DNA of 64,000 nucleotides from Allobosea psychrotolerans (GTDB lineage Bacteria > Pseudomonadota > Alphaproteobacteria > Rhizobiales > Beijerinckiaceae), in the NCBI RefSeq assembly GCF_002917105.1, contig NZ_PQFZ01000004.1:1-64000 (forward strand), read 5' to 3'. The notes under the pieces are model-generated. The model searched no databases, had not been told where the DNA came from, and saw only the letters and a list, made by a program, of their open reading frames with translations. Shown piece after piece: positions 56,914-64,000 of the stretch (within the stretch, counting starts at the first letter, position 1; every line of letters starts with the position of its first letter). The translations under genes were made by a program, and so were the position numbers.

Positions 56914-57570
56914 ATGCATATCCTTCTTGTCGATGACCACGCCCTCATTCGCGACGCGCTTCGTGCCATCCTGGCCGAGATCGTGGCGGACGCGGTCATT
57001 GACGAGGCAGATTCTGCCCGCAAGGCCATGGAGCTTGCCGAAGGCGATCCCGAGAAGCAGCTCGTCATCCTCGATCTCGGCCTGCCGGACGGTGACGGCC
57101 TTCATCTCCTGAAGACGATCCGCGCGCGTCACCCGGGGACCGCGGTGGTCGTCCTGTCGAGCAGCACGGAATCCGATGTGATGGCCGCGGCGCTCGATGC
57201 TGGTGCCGTCGGGTTCATCCCGAAATCGGCGGCCCGCTCGGTCATGGTCGGCGCGCTCGGTCTCGTCATGGCCGGCGGCATCTATATTCCGCCGGAAGCC
57301 TGGCCGTCCCGGCCGAAGGAGGCCCTCGCGGCCGCGCCGGAGCGTCCGCCGACGCCGGCCGAGCTCGGCCTCACGGAAAGACAGCTCGATGTGCTGGCGC
57401 TCTTGATGCGCGGCCGCAGCAACAAGGCGATCGCCCGCACGCTCTCGATCGCCGAAGTTACGGTAAAACATCATGTCACGGCGCTGATGCGGGCGCTCCA
57501 GGTCAGCAACCGCACTGAGGCCGCGCTCACGATCGCCCGCTATGGCTGGCAATTGCCGGATATCGCCTGA
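56914..57570 (+). CDS. NarL/FixJ-family response regulator
   Basis: A 218-residue regulator. The receiver has the acidic pair VDDH, phospho-Asp in VILDLGLPDGDG and Lys in FIPKSA. The C-terminal LuxR-type helix-turn-helix is LTERQLDVLALLMRGRSNKAIARTLSIAEVTVKHHV. The start at 56914 (MHILLVDDH) is chosen because upstream in-frame codons are not receiver-like. It converges with the hybrid kinase at 57586; the two stops are 16 bases apart, so it may be the kinase's partner although not in one operon. Confidence 0.93.
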   Translation: MHILLVDDHALIRDALRAILAEIVADAVIDEADSARKAMELAEGDPEKQLVILDLGLPDGDGLHLLKTIRARHPGTAVVVLSSSTESDVMAAALDAGAVGFIPKSAARSVMVGALGLVMAGGIYIPPEAWPSRPKEALAAAPERPPTPAELGLTERQLDVLALLMRGRSNKAIARTLSIAEVTVKHHVTALMRALQVSNRTEAALTIARYGWQLPDIA

Positions 57571-57585
57571 GCGCGCCGTCTCCCT

Positions 57586-59835
57586 TCATGGCCCGGCAGG
57601 CCCGGCCATCGCTTTCGTGACGGCGGCGCGCAGGGCGATCGGCAGCACGGGTTTGCGCAGCATGTCGATGTCGGCACAGGCCTCCCTAGGCTGGATGGCA
57701 CCCGTCTGTCCCGTAAGCAGGACGATCCGTAGAGCGGGCCGCAGGACCCGTATCGCGGTAATCGTCGCGATCACGCCGCCGGCGGCTATGCCGTCGGCAT
57801 CAGCGATGAGGAGATCGACAGGGGCGCTCTCCAGTTCGGCCGGCGATGCCGCCTCCCGGACGTCAAAACCCCACGACCGAAGCAAGCCGGTGGCTGCGTC
57901 ACGTGCGGCCGGATCATCGCCCAGCACCGCCGCATGGCGCCCCTGGCCGAAGGAGGCATGGCGTTGGAGACCGCCCGCCGGCAGCGGCTCGGCGACCGGC
58001 GAAACGATCGGAACCCGTATCGCGAAGGTGGAGCCACGGCCCGGCGCCGAATCCAGGCCGATCGTATGGTTCAGCAAGCGCGCGAAGCTTGCGACGATGA
58101 AGAGCCCCAGCCCTAGCCCGCGCTCACCGCTTTGGCCGGGAGTCGGCGCCCGGAAGAACTCTCCGAAGATGTCGGATTGCATCTCCGTGGGGATGCCCGG
58201 GCCGTTATCCGTGACCGCAATCGTCAACTGACCGTCGTGGTCGCTGCAGGAAAGTGCGACACGGCCCTTATCCGTATAGCGGATCGCGTTCGCCATCAGG
58301 TTCTGCAGGATGCGCTGCAGGAGCAAGGCGTCGCTTTCGATCCAGAGGCCGCTGCTGCCGATCTCCAGCTCCAGGCCCTTTGCCGAGGCGGCCGGTGCGA
58401 AGAGCACGCGCAGGGCATCGCAGAGCGGGGCGACAGGAAAGCGCGACAAGGCGGGCTTGATCGCGTCGGCTTCGATCTTCGAGGTATCGAGGATCGCGTC
58501 GAACATGCCGTTGAGGCTGTCGACGGCCTCGGCGAGCTTGTCGTTGAGGCGCGCGCGCCGTTCCCTGGTCGGGTTCGCGTGCAACTCATCGACGAAAAGG
58601 CTCAACGCATGGAGCGGCTGGCGCAGATCGTGGCTGGCGCTGGCGAGGAAACGCGACTTCGCCTGATTGGCGCGTGCCAATTCCTGCGTCCGTTGCGCGA
58701 CCTTGTTTTCAAGCGTCGCCCGCTCGGCCTGGAGGCTGCCGGCCATCTCGTTGAACCGCTCGCCGAGTTCCGCGAACTCGTCGGAGCCGGCAATCGTGAT
58801 CCGATGGTCGAGCGCTCCGGCGCCGATCCTGGCCGCGCCGGCCGTCAGCGTCTCGATCGGCCGGATCATATGTCGCGCGATCAGGACGCCGCAGACGATC
58901 GCCGCCGTGAGCCCGCCGAGCAAGGCGACGATCGACAGGCGGATGGAGGCATAGACCGGCGCCAGCACCTCGGCCCGTGGCAATTCGGTGACGACGCTCC
59001 AGCCGAGCGACGGCAAGCGGGCATGCGCCGACAGAATCTTCTGCCCCTCGAGATCGCGGCCGGCGACGAGGGAGGTCCCATCACCGGATGGCGACGATGC
59101 CAGCGCGGCCTGAACCTGCGGCAGGGCCGAGACGTCGGCGCGCCGCAGGACCAGGCTGATATCGGGATGCGAGATCAGGCGCCCCGCATCGTCCACCAGC
59201 AGCATGCGGCCGGCCTCGCCGATGTGGCTTGCCGCGACGATGTCCCAGATCAGCTTGAGATTGACGTCCGCCACCACGCTGCCCTGCCTGGCCGAGGCGC
59301 CGCCGAGATGGATAGTGACGTAGGGCTCCGAGCCGTCCTGGAAATAGACCGGGCCGACATGGCGCCCCTGCCGCCGTGCGGCTCGATAGGCATCCGTCCG
59401 GCCGAAATCCGCGCCTGAGGCCGCGACATCCGGCCCCAAGCGGGACACGCGCAGTTGCTCTTGGCCTTGCGGATCGAGCAGGCGCAGCGTGCTGACCGGC
59501 GCCAGTGCCCGCAAGGTCCTGAGCGCGTCGATCCGGCGGTCGTCCTCATTGGTGCTCGACCAGGACGGCGCGATCAGCCAGCGCAGATGCGATTCGAGCT
59601 CGTCGACGAAGCGCAGGATGCGTTCAGCCGCCGTCGCGGCCTGCAACTGATGCAGCGCCGTCACCGTCCTCATCTGGGCGCCGAGGACGAGCCACAAGCT
59701 CATGCCGCCGGCGCAGACCAGCACGAGCGCGGCGACGCCCACGATCGCTGCGGCGACCTTGATCGACAGCCGATGCCCCAGCCTCCGGATGAAATGTCCG
59801 GGATGCACGAAGCTGCGCCGATCAACTGGTTTCAC
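57586..59835 (-). CDS. Hybrid sensor histidine kinase with periplasmic Cache-like sensor
   Basis: A 749-residue membrane kinase. It has a membrane segment near residues 25-50, a large periplasmic double-Cache-like domain, a second membrane segment (LSIVALLGGLTAAIVCGVLIA) and HAMP (MIRPIETLTAGAARIG). HisKA (SHDLRQPLHALSLFVDEL), HATPase (NLMANAIRYTDKG, DNGPGIPTEM) and a receiver (LGDDPAARD, LLIADADG, LRKPV) follow. The SHDLRQPLHAL form is typical of kinases paired with NarL-type regulators. Its ATG overlaps the stop of the binding-protein gene upstream. Confidence 0.92.
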   Translation of the reverse strand: MKPVDRRSFVHPGHFIRRLGHRLSIKVAAAIVGVAALVLVCAGGMSLWLVLGAQMRTVTALHQLQAATAAERILRFVDELESHLRWLIAPSWSSTNEDDRRIDALRTLRALAPVSTLRLLDPQGQEQLRVSRLGPDVAASGADFGRTDAYRAARRQGRHVGPVYFQDGSEPYVTIHLGGASARQGSVVADVNLKLIWDIVAASHIGEAGRMLLVDDAGRLISHPDISLVLRRADVSALPQVQAALASSPSGDGTSLVAGRDLEGQKILSAHARLPSLGWSVVTELPRAEVLAPVYASIRLSIVALLGGLTAAIVCGVLIARHMIRPIETLTAGAARIGAGALDHRITIAGSDEFAELGERFNEMAGSLQAERATLENKVAQRTQELARANQAKSRFLASASHDLRQPLHALSLFVDELHANPTRERRARLNDKLAEAVDSLNGMFDAILDTSKIEADAIKPALSRFPVAPLCDALRVLFAPAASAKGLELEIGSSGLWIESDALLLQRILQNLMANAIRYTDKGRVALSCSDHDGQLTIAVTDNGPGIPTEMQSDIFGEFFRAPTPGQSGERGLGLGLFIVASFARLLNHTIGLDSAPGRGSTFAIRVPIVSPVAEPLPAGGLQRHASFGQGRHAAVLGDDPAARDAATGLLRSWGFDVREAASPAELESAPVDLLIADADGIAAGGVIATITAIRVLRPALRIVLLTGQTGAIQPREACADIDMLRKPVLPIALRAAVTKAMAGPAGP

Positions 59836-60806
59836 TCGATCACCTCGTCCGCGCGGGCGAGGATCGCGCGCGAGAAGGTGAGGTTGAAGGAGCGCGCTGC
59901 CGCCTGGTTCAGGATGAGCTCGAACTGCGTCGGGCGCTCGACAGGCAGGTCACCCGGCCTGGCGCCGGCGAGAATCCGCGCCACGAAAAACGCGATGCGA
60001 CGATAGATCAAGGAGAGCCGCGGCCCGTAGGTGCAGAGCGCGCCGGCCTGGGCGAAGACCGGCCAGCCGGAGATGACGGGAATGCGCTCCTCGTTCGCGA
60101 CCGCCATGATCGCCTTGCGATGCGCGATGGCGAAGCCATCGGGCAATAGCGAGATCGCGTCCGGCCGAAGACCGGCGAGATCGGCACGAGCCGCCAGCAC
60201 CGCACCGCTGTTCGGCGTGGCGATGAAATCGATGGCGATCCCGAGACGATGCCCGGCCTCCTCGGAGGAGGCGCGCTCGATATCTGAGCCTGCATGATGC
60301 GGGTTGCCGAGCACGGCGACGCGGCCCAAACCCGGGATGATCTCCTTCAGCAGTTCCAGCCGCTTCCCAAGCAGCTCGAAGGCCATGAAGGTGACGCCGG
60401 TGCAATCGCGAGAAGGTTGGGAGAGGCTTTTCGCGAAGCCGGCGGAGATCGGATCGGCGCTCGTGACGAAAATGATAGGGACGGGCAGCCCCAACTTGAG
60501 CACGTCCGGGATCGCTGCGCCCTGCACCATGAGGAGCTCGATGCCGCTCTCGACAAGTTCCCGTGCCAGTGCCGGAACGCGATCCATCCTGTCGTCGCCA
60601 TAGCGATAGAGAATTTCGATGCCTTCTCCGGGAACGAGCTTCTGCTCCACGAGGCCCTCCCGCAATGCGTCGAGATAGGGCACGAGGCTTGCCGCCGGCT
60701 GGGCCGTCAGCCAGCCGATGCGCCTGACCCGGCCCGGCGTCGCCGCGATGCCCCGGGACGCGGCGGCACAAGCTGTCATGATCAAGAGTTCGCGTCGGTT
60801 GCGCAT
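59832..60806 (-). CDS. TrpX-type periplasmic binding protein (ABC_sub_bind) coupled to a kinase
   Basis: A 324-residue protein of the ABC_sub_bind family. A twin-arginine-free N-terminus (MRNRRELLIMTACAAASRG) suggests Sec export, and RRIGWLTAQPAASLVPYLDALREGL opens the binding lobes; VPIIFVTSADPISAGFAKSLSQP and GVTFMAFELLGKRLELLKEIIPGL are typical. No permease or ATPase is adjacent. Instead its stop overlaps the kinase start by ATGA, so it is likely a ligand-capturing partner of the kinase sensor. The ligand is unknown. Confidence 0.9.
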   Translation of the reverse strand: MRNRRELLIMTACAAASRGIAATPGRVRRIGWLTAQPAASLVPYLDALREGLVEQKLVPGEGIEILYRYGDDRMDRVPALARELVESGIELLMVQGAAIPDVLKLGLPVPIIFVTSADPISAGFAKSLSQPSRDCTGVTFMAFELLGKRLELLKEIIPGLGRVAVLGNPHHAGSDIERASSEEAGHRLGIAIDFIATPNSGAVLAARADLAGLRPDAISLLPDGFAIAHRKAIMAVANEERIPVISGWPVFAQAGALCTYGPRLSLIYRRIAFFVARILAGARPGDLPVERPTQFELILNQAAARSFNLTFSRAILARADEVIE

Positions 60807-61056
60807 GTCGGCCTCCCGCAAGGACGACAAGAATGCCGTAGCGGAAGCCTGATGCCTAGCGGCTGATACCGAGGTGCCGGCACCGGCGGTGGTGCGCCGC
60901 CTTTGTTTTTCCTTCTTCAATGACAATGACTTGGTAGTCGATCCGCCCGCCCATGACGCGTCCGCCGGCGGCACCTGCGGATAATGTTGCGGCCTGATGG
61001 CGGCGCTTATCGTCCTGGCGATCGGAGCATCTGCTCCAGCAAGCGAGGATGACATC

Positions 61057-61800
61057 ATGAAGACCGGGATCGCAGGGGCTCTCGTCGTGGGCCTTTGGGC
61101 CGCAACGCCGACCGCCCAGGCCCAGACGCTGTTCAAGGTCGGCATCACGCCGGCCGGTCAGCCCGCATCCGGCCTGAATCCGGAGACGAAGGCGCCCGAA
61201 GGCTTCGCCGTCGAGATCATGCAGGCAGTCAGCGCCGATGCCGGCCTCAGCCTGCAGTTCCAGGCGATGCCCTTCGGTGAATTGCAGCAGGCGCTGATCG
61301 AGCGGCGGATCGACGCCATCGCGGGCTCCTTCGGCATTACGCCCGAGCGCCAGAAGGTCGTCGACTTCACCCATCCTTATGGCAGCTACCGCGACGTCCT
61401 GATCGTGAAGGCATCGAACAACGCTGCCTTCAAATCGGTCGCCGATCTCAAGGGGATGAAGATCGCGACGTCGCGCGGCAGCTCCTATGTGAAACCGCTC
61501 GAAGATGCCGGCGCCGAGATCTCGCTTTCGGCGACGCCGCCGGAATCGATTGCCAAGCTTCAGGCCGGCAGCGTCGAGGGCCTCGTCGACAACGGGCTGC
61601 AGGCGAATTTCCTGCTGCGGATGAGCGGCGATACCGGCCTGCGCACGGTGGCGAGCTACCAGCCCATTCTCGTCGGCCATCTCGCCTTCGCGGTGCGCAA
61701 GGGCGACGCCGATCTGCTGATGAAGATCGACAGATCGTTGTCCAAGCTGGAGGCGGCCGGCACCGTCGCCGCGATCAAGACGAAATGGGGCCTCGACTGA
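61057..61800 (+). CDS. Family 3 periplasmic solute-binding protein (amino-acid type)
   Basis: A 247-residue binding protein with signal peptide MKTGIAGALVVGLWAATPTAQA. The core has EGFAVEIMQAVSADAGL, then ERRIDAIAGSFGITPERQKVVDFTHPYG, the family 3 signature. It lacks an adjacent permease or ATPase, so the transporter partner is elsewhere, or the protein serves as a sensor. It is divergent from the TrpX-type gene and first in a row of exported protein genes. Confidence 0.9.
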   Translation: MKTGIAGALVVGLWAATPTAQAQTLFKVGITPAGQPASGLNPETKAPEGFAVEIMQAVSADAGLSLQFQAMPFGELQQALIERRIDAIAGSFGITPERQKVVDFTHPYGSYRDVLIVKASNNAAFKSVADLKGMKIATSRGSSYVKPLEDAGAEISLSATPPESIAKLQAGSVEGLVDNGLQANFLLRMSGDTGLRTVASYQPILVGHLAFAVRKGDADLLMKIDRSLSKLEAAGTVAAIKTKWGLD

Positions 61801-61871
61801 TGTCGAGGCGCCGAACCTTCCCTGAAACCGCAATGCCGAGCGCGGAAACGATGCCGGCCGGAGCCTGTCTC

Positions 61872-62357
61872 ATGAAGATGACATCGTTGATCGTGTTCAC
61901 CGCGCTTTGCCTGCCGGCGCTGGCCCATGCGCAAGCGCCCCAGATGGAAAAGAACATCTCCACGGCCATGGCGCAGGCCATCATCGCTGGCGCCGTCGAG
62001 GAATGCGCCAAGACCTCGTTCCGCGTCAGCGTGGTCGTCGTCGACAAGGCCGGTCAGCTCGCGGCGGCTCTGCGCGGCGACGGCACCGCGCCGCATACCG
62101 TCGAGTTCGCCCGCATGAAGGCCTACACGGCGCGAACCCGCAACCAGACCTCGCTGGAGTTCGCCGCAGCGACGGCCGCCGGCGACGCTGCCGCGCTGCG
62201 CCAGATTCCGGGCGTCATTGCCATCGGCGGCGGCGTGCCGATCAAGGCCGGCACCGAGACGATCGGCGCCGTCGGGGTTTCCGGCGCCCCTGGTGGCGAC
62301 AAGGACGAAACCTGCGCCAAGGCTGGGATCGCCAAGGTCGCAGCGGCGCTCAATTGA
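61872..62357 (+). CDS. GlcG/HbpS-family heme-binding-like protein, exported
   Basis: A 161-residue protein with a signal peptide (MKMTSLIVFTALCLPALAHA) and a GlcG/DUF336 domain: AIIAGAVEECAKTSFRVSVVVVDKAGQLAAALRGDG, then PGVIAIGGGVPIK and IGAVGVSGAPGGDKDETCAKAGI. Exported members of this family bind heme or take part in oxidative sensing (HbpS of Streptomyces), so a redox or heme role near the kinase pair is possible but unproven. The ATG at 61872 was chosen for the signal peptide. Confidence 0.85.
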   Translation: MKMTSLIVFTALCLPALAHAQAPQMEKNISTAMAQAIIAGAVEECAKTSFRVSVVVVDKAGQLAAALRGDGTAPHTVEFARMKAYTARTRNQTSLEFAAATAAGDAAALRQIPGVIAIGGGVPIKAGTETIGAVGVSGAPGGDKDETCAKAGIAKVAAALN

Positions 62358-62456
62358 TCTGGATTCCCTCCACGGCCGACCGAAGCCGCCGCGCGGCGCG
62401 CAAGCGGCCGGCCCTTTCAACGCCAACGCCCGCAACCGACAAGAAGGAAAGCGACC

Positions 62457-62735
62457 ATGGTCTCCTCATCGAACGCGCGCAGCATCCCCCGCCGCTCCGG
62501 ACAAGCCTGCGGCATCGCGGCATGCCTGCTCGGCCTCCTATCGGTGCCCAGCCTCTCTTTCGCGCAGGGCGTCCAGGACGTCTGCCCCAAGGGATATTCG
62601 ATCTTCCAGACGGTCTGCCTGAACGACGTGACAGGCGATGTGGTCAATCAGTCCCATGGGAAGGGAGCCGGAGCCATTCCATCGCCGGCTTCCAATCCGG
62701 ACAAGACGTCCGCGCCCGTCAAATCCGGCGGCTGA
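62457..62735 (+). CDS. Small exported protein with a CPKGY motif
   Basis: A 92-residue protein with a signal peptide ending near SLSFAQG. The mature part is about 55 residues with QDVCPKGYSIFQTVCLND (two cysteines 12 apart, probably a disulfide) followed by a Gly/Ser/Pro-rich tail. The start is supported by AAGGAAAG 5-7 bases upstream. Family is unknown; it may be cell-surface or periplasmic. Confidence 0.7.
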   Translation: MVSSSNARSIPRRSGQACGIAACLLGLLSVPSLSFAQGVQDVCPKGYSIFQTVCLNDVTGDVVNQSHGKGAGAIPSPASNPDKTSAPVKSGG

Positions 62736-62770
62736 GCGGCTATCCGGGAGACAGGTTCAGGAGGTGTGTC

Positions 62771-63070
62771 ATGTCCGGCCGACGGTTTCTTGGCGTGGTT
62801 TTCGTGGTGCTGATGCAGAGTCTGCCTGGTTTCTCCGCGGCTCTTGCCGGCAGCGCGGCGGCTAAGGCCTGCGCCGCGCATGATCTGCTCGCCTTCGGCC
62901 TGATCGAAAAGCATGGCGAGGATCAAAGCCTTCCGCCCCAGCTCGTGGCCGATGCCGCGATGAAGCTCCTCAGCGCACGGGTTACATGCCGCGACGGGCG
63001 GGATGCCGAAGCGATCGCACTCTACACCGACCTCGGCACGAGCCTGGCTGCCGCGGCTGGCCGCCGCTGA
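62771..63070 (+). CDS. Small exported helical protein of unknown function
   Basis: A 99-residue protein with signal peptide RRFLGVVFVVLMQSLPGFSAALA. The mature part (HDLLAFGLIEKHGEDQSLPPQLVADAAMKLLSARVTCRDGRDAEAIALYTDL) is helical with two cysteines, one just after the cleavage site (KACAAHD). GGAG lies about 7 bases before the ATG. No family is recognised. It may form an operon with its small exported neighbours. Confidence 0.68.
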   Translation: MSGRRFLGVVFVVLMQSLPGFSAALAGSAAAKACAAHDLLAFGLIEKHGEDQSLPPQLVADAAMKLLSARVTCRDGRDAEAIALYTDLGTSLAAAAGRR

Positions 63071-63099
63071 GCCTTCTCTTTCGTCACAAGGGGCTTGCC

Positions 63100-63402
63100 A
63101 TGACAGCCGCTGAACTCGCGACAGCCGCGTTTACGCTGTGCAACGCCGTCCGGGCTCTCGCCTACCTGCCGCAGATCCTGCGCATCATTCAGGACCCCGA
63201 CGGCGCGCGCGCCATTTCCTGCGCGACCTGGAGCATCTTCGCGATCTCGCACCTGACCACGGTCATATACGCGCTCCTGGCTGCTTATGATTGGACGATG
63301 GCAGCGGTCTTCGGAGCCAATGCTCTCGCTTGCGCCACGATCATCGGCCTGACTTTGTTCAAACGGCGACGGGAGCAAGCACGGCTGGCCGCCGCCATCT
63401 GA
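63100..63402 (+). CDS. SemiSWEET-like small transporter (PQ-loop)
   Basis: A 100-residue membrane protein with three segments. The PQ-loop motif is in RALAYLPQILRI near residue 23, and ATWSIFAISHLTTVIYALLA follows as the second segment. Bacterial SemiSWEETs are three-helix proteins of about 90-100 residues that dimerise and pass sugars. Length and motif fit; the substrate is unknown. Confidence 0.78.
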   Translation: MTAAELATAAFTLCNAVRALAYLPQILRIIQDPDGARAISCATWSIFAISHLTTVIYALLAAYDWTMAAVFGANALACATIIGLTLFKRRREQARLAAAI

Positions 63403-63568
63403 CTGGCGATGCCGGACCCGCTCGGCAAGCGTTTGGACACAGGGCGCGCATCTCGGCAGATCTGGTCGAGAAACCTGACTGAGCAGCCGAGAGTCCGAGC
63501 AATCCTCGCCTCACATAGCCTCCAGGAAGCATTATCGGCCGATCCGTTGGCACATTGACGTGCGCAAA

Positions 63569-63595
63569 TTTCATGTTACATTGAGTAACTTGAAA
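63569..63595. promoter_or_regulatory. Palindromic operator upstream of the TetR gene
   Basis: TTTCATGTTAC (63569-63579) and GTAACTTGAAA (63585-63595) are inverted copies with one mismatch over 11 bases and a 5-base spacer, 13 bases before the TetR start. TetR repressors bind such palindromes at their own promoters. Confidence 0.65.
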
Positions 63596-63608
63596 ATGGA
63601 ATTCAACA

Positions 63609-64000
63609 ATGTCGCCCCGTGCTTATCATCAGGTTGCGCGCGCTCATGCCGTGCAGGACACCGAGCAACAGATTCTGGCCGCCCTCAGGCACCTCTTGGG
63701 CGAGCGCTGGTTTGAAGACATCACGCTCGACGACATCGCCAGGGCGGCCAACACGACCAGACAGACCGTGATCAGACGGTTCGGCGACAAGGCCGGCGTG
63801 CTGAGCGCGATGGCCGATGGGCTCGACGCGGAAATCCGGACCCGGCGCTGGCGCAACCCCGGAAAAACCGTCGCGGCGATCATCACCGTCCTGATGCAGG
63901 ACTACGAACAGGCTGGCGACATCGTCGTCCGCACGCTCAGCCAAGAGGCGCGCATTCCCGAGTTCGGCGCGATCCTCGCGCGCGGCCGCAGCGGTCACCG
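63609..64000 (+). CDS. TetR-family transcriptional regulator, N-terminal part, cut by window end
   Basis: The first 130 residues of a regulator that runs off the window. The N-terminal helix-turn-helix is QQILAALRHLLGERWFEDITLDDIARAANTTRQTVIRRFGDK, a TetR-type DNA-binding region; the ligand-binding domain begins about residue 70. Its start has no strong Shine-Dalgarno. A palindromic operator precedes it, so autoregulation is likely. Regulated genes are probably just beyond the window. Confidence 0.85.
   Translation, partial: MSPRAYHQVARAHAVQDTEQQILAALRHLLGERWFEDITLDDIARAANTTRQTVIRRFGDKAGVLSAMADGLDAEIRTRRWRNPGKTVAAIITVLMQDYEQAGDIVVRTLSQEARIPEFGAILARGRSGH

Overview
The window is a 64 kb piece of a GC-rich chromosome from an alphaproteobacterium. 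Gene content and order point to the Hyphomicrobiales, and Bosea or a close relative is my best guess. The evidence is an OlsB-type ornithine acyltransferase, DUF2244 and DUF3297 proteins, the hemW-rdgB-rph-hrcA and rsmI-yraN-gshB blocks, and dispersed hairpin repeats of types I recognise from that order. Genus-level placement is inference. Most of the window is ordinary, densely packed chromosome; no prophage or CRISPR array is visible. The left edge cuts an IS481-type insertion sequence, and the right edge cuts a TetR regulator.

Layout. 0.3-5.6 kb: a leftward glycerol-3-phosphate import operon (ugpB, ugpA, a small secreted unknown, ugpE, ugpC) behind a clear four-repeat Pho box. 5.8-9.0 kb: rightward FAH-family enzyme, PfkB kinase and trans-3-hydroxyproline dehydratase. 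9.1-13.8 kb: Ada-type repair protein, exported alpha/beta hydrolase, two small membrane proteins, endonuclease III and an SPW protein. 14-25.3 kb: phytase-like exported protein, then a tight ten-gene leftward operon for nucleoside uptake and breakdown (BMP-type binding protein, MBL hydrolase, ABC ATPase, two permeases, cdd, purine nucleoside phosphorylase, deoC, deoA and a 2-hydroxyacid dehydrogenase). 25.4-30 kb: MoeB/HesA-like enzyme, gshB, yraN, rsmI and an LpoA-like lipoprotein. 30.1-34.9 kb: hemW, rdgB, a 60-residue membrane protein, rph, hrcA and an ankyrin protein.

35-41.9 kb: DUF3297, GNAT, XRE-cupin regulator, YiiX-like hydrolase, lepA, a pair of unknown genes of more AT-rich composition (one with a peptidoglycan-binding-like fold), and a brnT-brnA-HAD operon in which brnT has lost any standard start codon. 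42-48.5 kb: msrQ, an MFS exporter, uppP and a coupled GST-queG-epimerase trio. 48.5-56.4 kb: olsB-like, a hybrid histidine kinase, comM, GNAT, a YqhA-like membrane protein, msrA and tRNA-Ser(GGA). 56.9-60.8 kb: a response regulator facing a hybrid kinase that overlaps a TrpX-type binding protein gene. 61-63.4 kb: a run of small exported proteins plus a SemiSWEET-like protein.

The most unusual items are: (1) three intergenic hairpins built of degenerate seven-base repeats, in two unrelated sequence versions; (2) the brnT gene whose only plausible start is ACG; (3) the unknown gene pair at 39.3-40.6 kb; (4) the binding-protein/hybrid-kinase pair; (5) a metallo-hydrolase and a hydroxyacid dehydrogenase translationally coupled into the nucleoside operon. 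No single undescribed multi-gene defence or metabolic system is obvious.
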